Assembly: GCF_004745575.1 (NCBI RefSeq)
Contig: NZ_RPEM01000006.1
Coordinates: 154,471-218,470 of the forward strand
Direction of reading: 5' to 3'
DNA: 64,000 nucleotides
DNA from: Pseudotabrizicola sediminis
GTDB lineage: Bacteria > Pseudomonadota > Alphaproteobacteria > Rhodobacterales > Rhodobacteraceae
The notes under the pieces were generated by a model. It saw nothing but the letters and a program-made list of their open reading frames with translations. It did not search any database and was not told the origin of the DNA. This document shows positions 63,333-64,000 of this stretch, in pieces. Within the stretch, counting starts at the first letter, position 1. Every line of letters begins with the position of its first letter. The translations under genes and the position numbers were made by a program.

Positions 63333-64000
63333 TCAGAAGCTCTGCGTCGTGTAGTCAACAGCGTCGGCGTACATGCTGTCTTCGATGCTGGTGGTGTGCA
63401 CCTTTACCAGCTTGCCACCTTCGACCTTGCTGATGAACTGATGGCCAAACACCTGATGGGTCTTGCCGTTGAACACCTTGTCGCCCTGCACATGCGCAAG
63501 GCTTTCCGGCATATCGGTCATCGCCTCGACCGCCTCGACGAACTTCTGCCGGTCAGCGGTGCCCTGATACCGCGACGCCTCCATCCCGGCCTTGATGATG
63601 TGCAGCGTTTCCCAGACAGAAAACATATGCGCATAGGTAGACACATCCTTGGCATCCGACACCGACGCGCCGTTGGCATCAACGCCCACGGCGGCGCGAT
63701 AGGCGATTTCATGCTCCGACGCATCGGCCTGTTGCGCCCGGCAATGGCCTTCCCAGAAATGCGTGCCCTCCAGAAACTCCAGACCCGGCGAGGCGATATC
63801 GACCGCCTCCAGCGAGTCGATGAAGCCAAAGATCTGTGGCTTGGCCCCGGTGCCATAGAACTCGCCCAGTTCCTTCACAAAGGTCAGAACCGCCGGGCCG
63901 ACCATGACGTGATACAAAACCTCGGTCTCGCGCGGGATCTGCGGCAGATAGCGGGTAAAACTGGTCTCGGTCGGCGGGACGGCGATCTGGGCAATCACCT
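63333..64000 (-). CDS. LIV-type periplasmic substrate-binding protein (5'-truncated by window edge)
   Basis: The C-terminal ~221 codons of a periplasmic binding protein of the branched-chain amino-acid/amide family (Peripla_BP_6) are in the window. Visible segments include LYHVMVGPAVLTFVKELGEFYGTGAKPQIFGF, THFWEGHCRAQQADASEHEIAYRAAVG, YAHMFSVWETLHIIKAGMEASRYQGTADRQKFVEAVEAM and the C-terminal GHQFISKVEGGKLVKVHT. The start lies beyond the window. It is first in the visible order of the transporter-hydantoinase operon. Confidence 0.88.
   Translation of the reverse strand, partial: VIAQIAVPPTETSFTRYLPQIPRETEVLYHVMVGPAVLTFVKELGEFYGTGAKPQIFGFIDSLEAVDIASPGLEFLEGTHFWEGHCRAQQADASEHEIAYRAAVGVDANGASVSDAKDVSTYAHMFSVWETLHIIKAGMEASRYQGTADRQKFVEAVEAMTDMPESLAHVQGDKVFNGKTHQVFGHQFISKVEGGKLVKVHTTSIEDSMYADAVDYTTQSF

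Noticed and set aside
1-64000. CRISPR arrays, insertion sequences or prophage
   Set aside because: No regularly spaced repeats, transposase or phage structural genes were seen.

Overview
The window is high-GC alphaproteobacterial chromosome. Gene content and order point to Rhodobacteraceae (Roseobacter/Rhodobacter type): a regB-senC-regA-hvrA block followed by ahcY, a mnmE-mnmG-rsmG-parA-parB block with three exact parS sites, rho-hemJ facing maf-aroE-coaE-dnaQ across a 416-bp gap, a hemD-mitofilin-hemY operon, and a C-P lyase operon carrying the alphaproteobacterial accessory genes (hexapeptide acetyltransferase and DUF1045). I saw no insertion sequence, phage gene or CRISPR array. The window looks like a well-kept core region with catabolic cassettes at its two ends.

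Layout. 1-9,018: phosphonate C-P lyase locus (phnE end, acetyltransferase, phnF on the opposite strand, phnGHIJKLN, DUF1045 on the opposite strand, phnM), with a likely PhnF operator between phnF and phnG and a Pho-box-like palindrome between the DUF1045 gene and phnM. 9,038-13,326: grpE-hrcA, then rph-rdgB-hemW. 13,336-20,713: parB-parA-rsmG-mnmG-mnmE-rho-hemJ, all on the minus strand. 20,714-21,129: non-coding, with DnaA-box-like 9-mers and an AT-rich stretch; I read it as oriC. 21,130-23,840: maf-aroE-coaE-dnaQ on the plus strand. Genes on both sides of 20.9 kb therefore point away from it, as expected around an origin. 23,893-30,711: secB, fxsA, a Tim44-domain gene, mltA, an Smr gene, then hslV-(membrane protein)-hslU and trxA. 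30,749-39,213: addA, addB, murU-like, amgK-like and tsaE, tightly overlapping. 39,259-47,301: redox regulation (PAS protein, RegB, SenC, RegA, H-NS/HvrA-like), an HD hydrolase, a small exported protein, ahcY and DUF2853. 47,557-53,917: tsaD-gpsA-yciI-EVE on the minus strand and hemD-mitofilin-hemY on the plus strand. 54,009-54,084: tRNA-Thr(CGT). 54,214-56,363: a SIS-domain amino-sugar enzyme and nagA. 56,360-64,000: hydantoinase/oxoprolinase genes hyuA-hyuB downstream of a LIV-type ABC transporter, the binding-protein gene running off the window.

How the parts work together. The phn genes take up and cleave phosphonates. Neither phnP nor phnO appears in the window, and the DUF1045 2H-phosphoesterase and the hexapeptide acetyltransferase sit where those functions would be expected. 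ParA/ParB, the three parS sites within 9 kb of the proposed origin, and the outward gene orientation together make an origin/centromere region. RegB/RegA with SenC forms the redox switch known from Rhodobacter. RegB here keeps the quinone-binding motif, the phospho-accepting His and the redox Cys at the expected spacing. The LIV transporter and HyuA/HyuB form an uptake-plus-hydrolysis cassette for an unknown cyclic amide.

Most start sites were chosen from conserved N-termini, overlaps with the preceding gene and visible Shine-Dalgarno sequences. Family assignments rest on reading the proteins and motifs by eye; no search was run.
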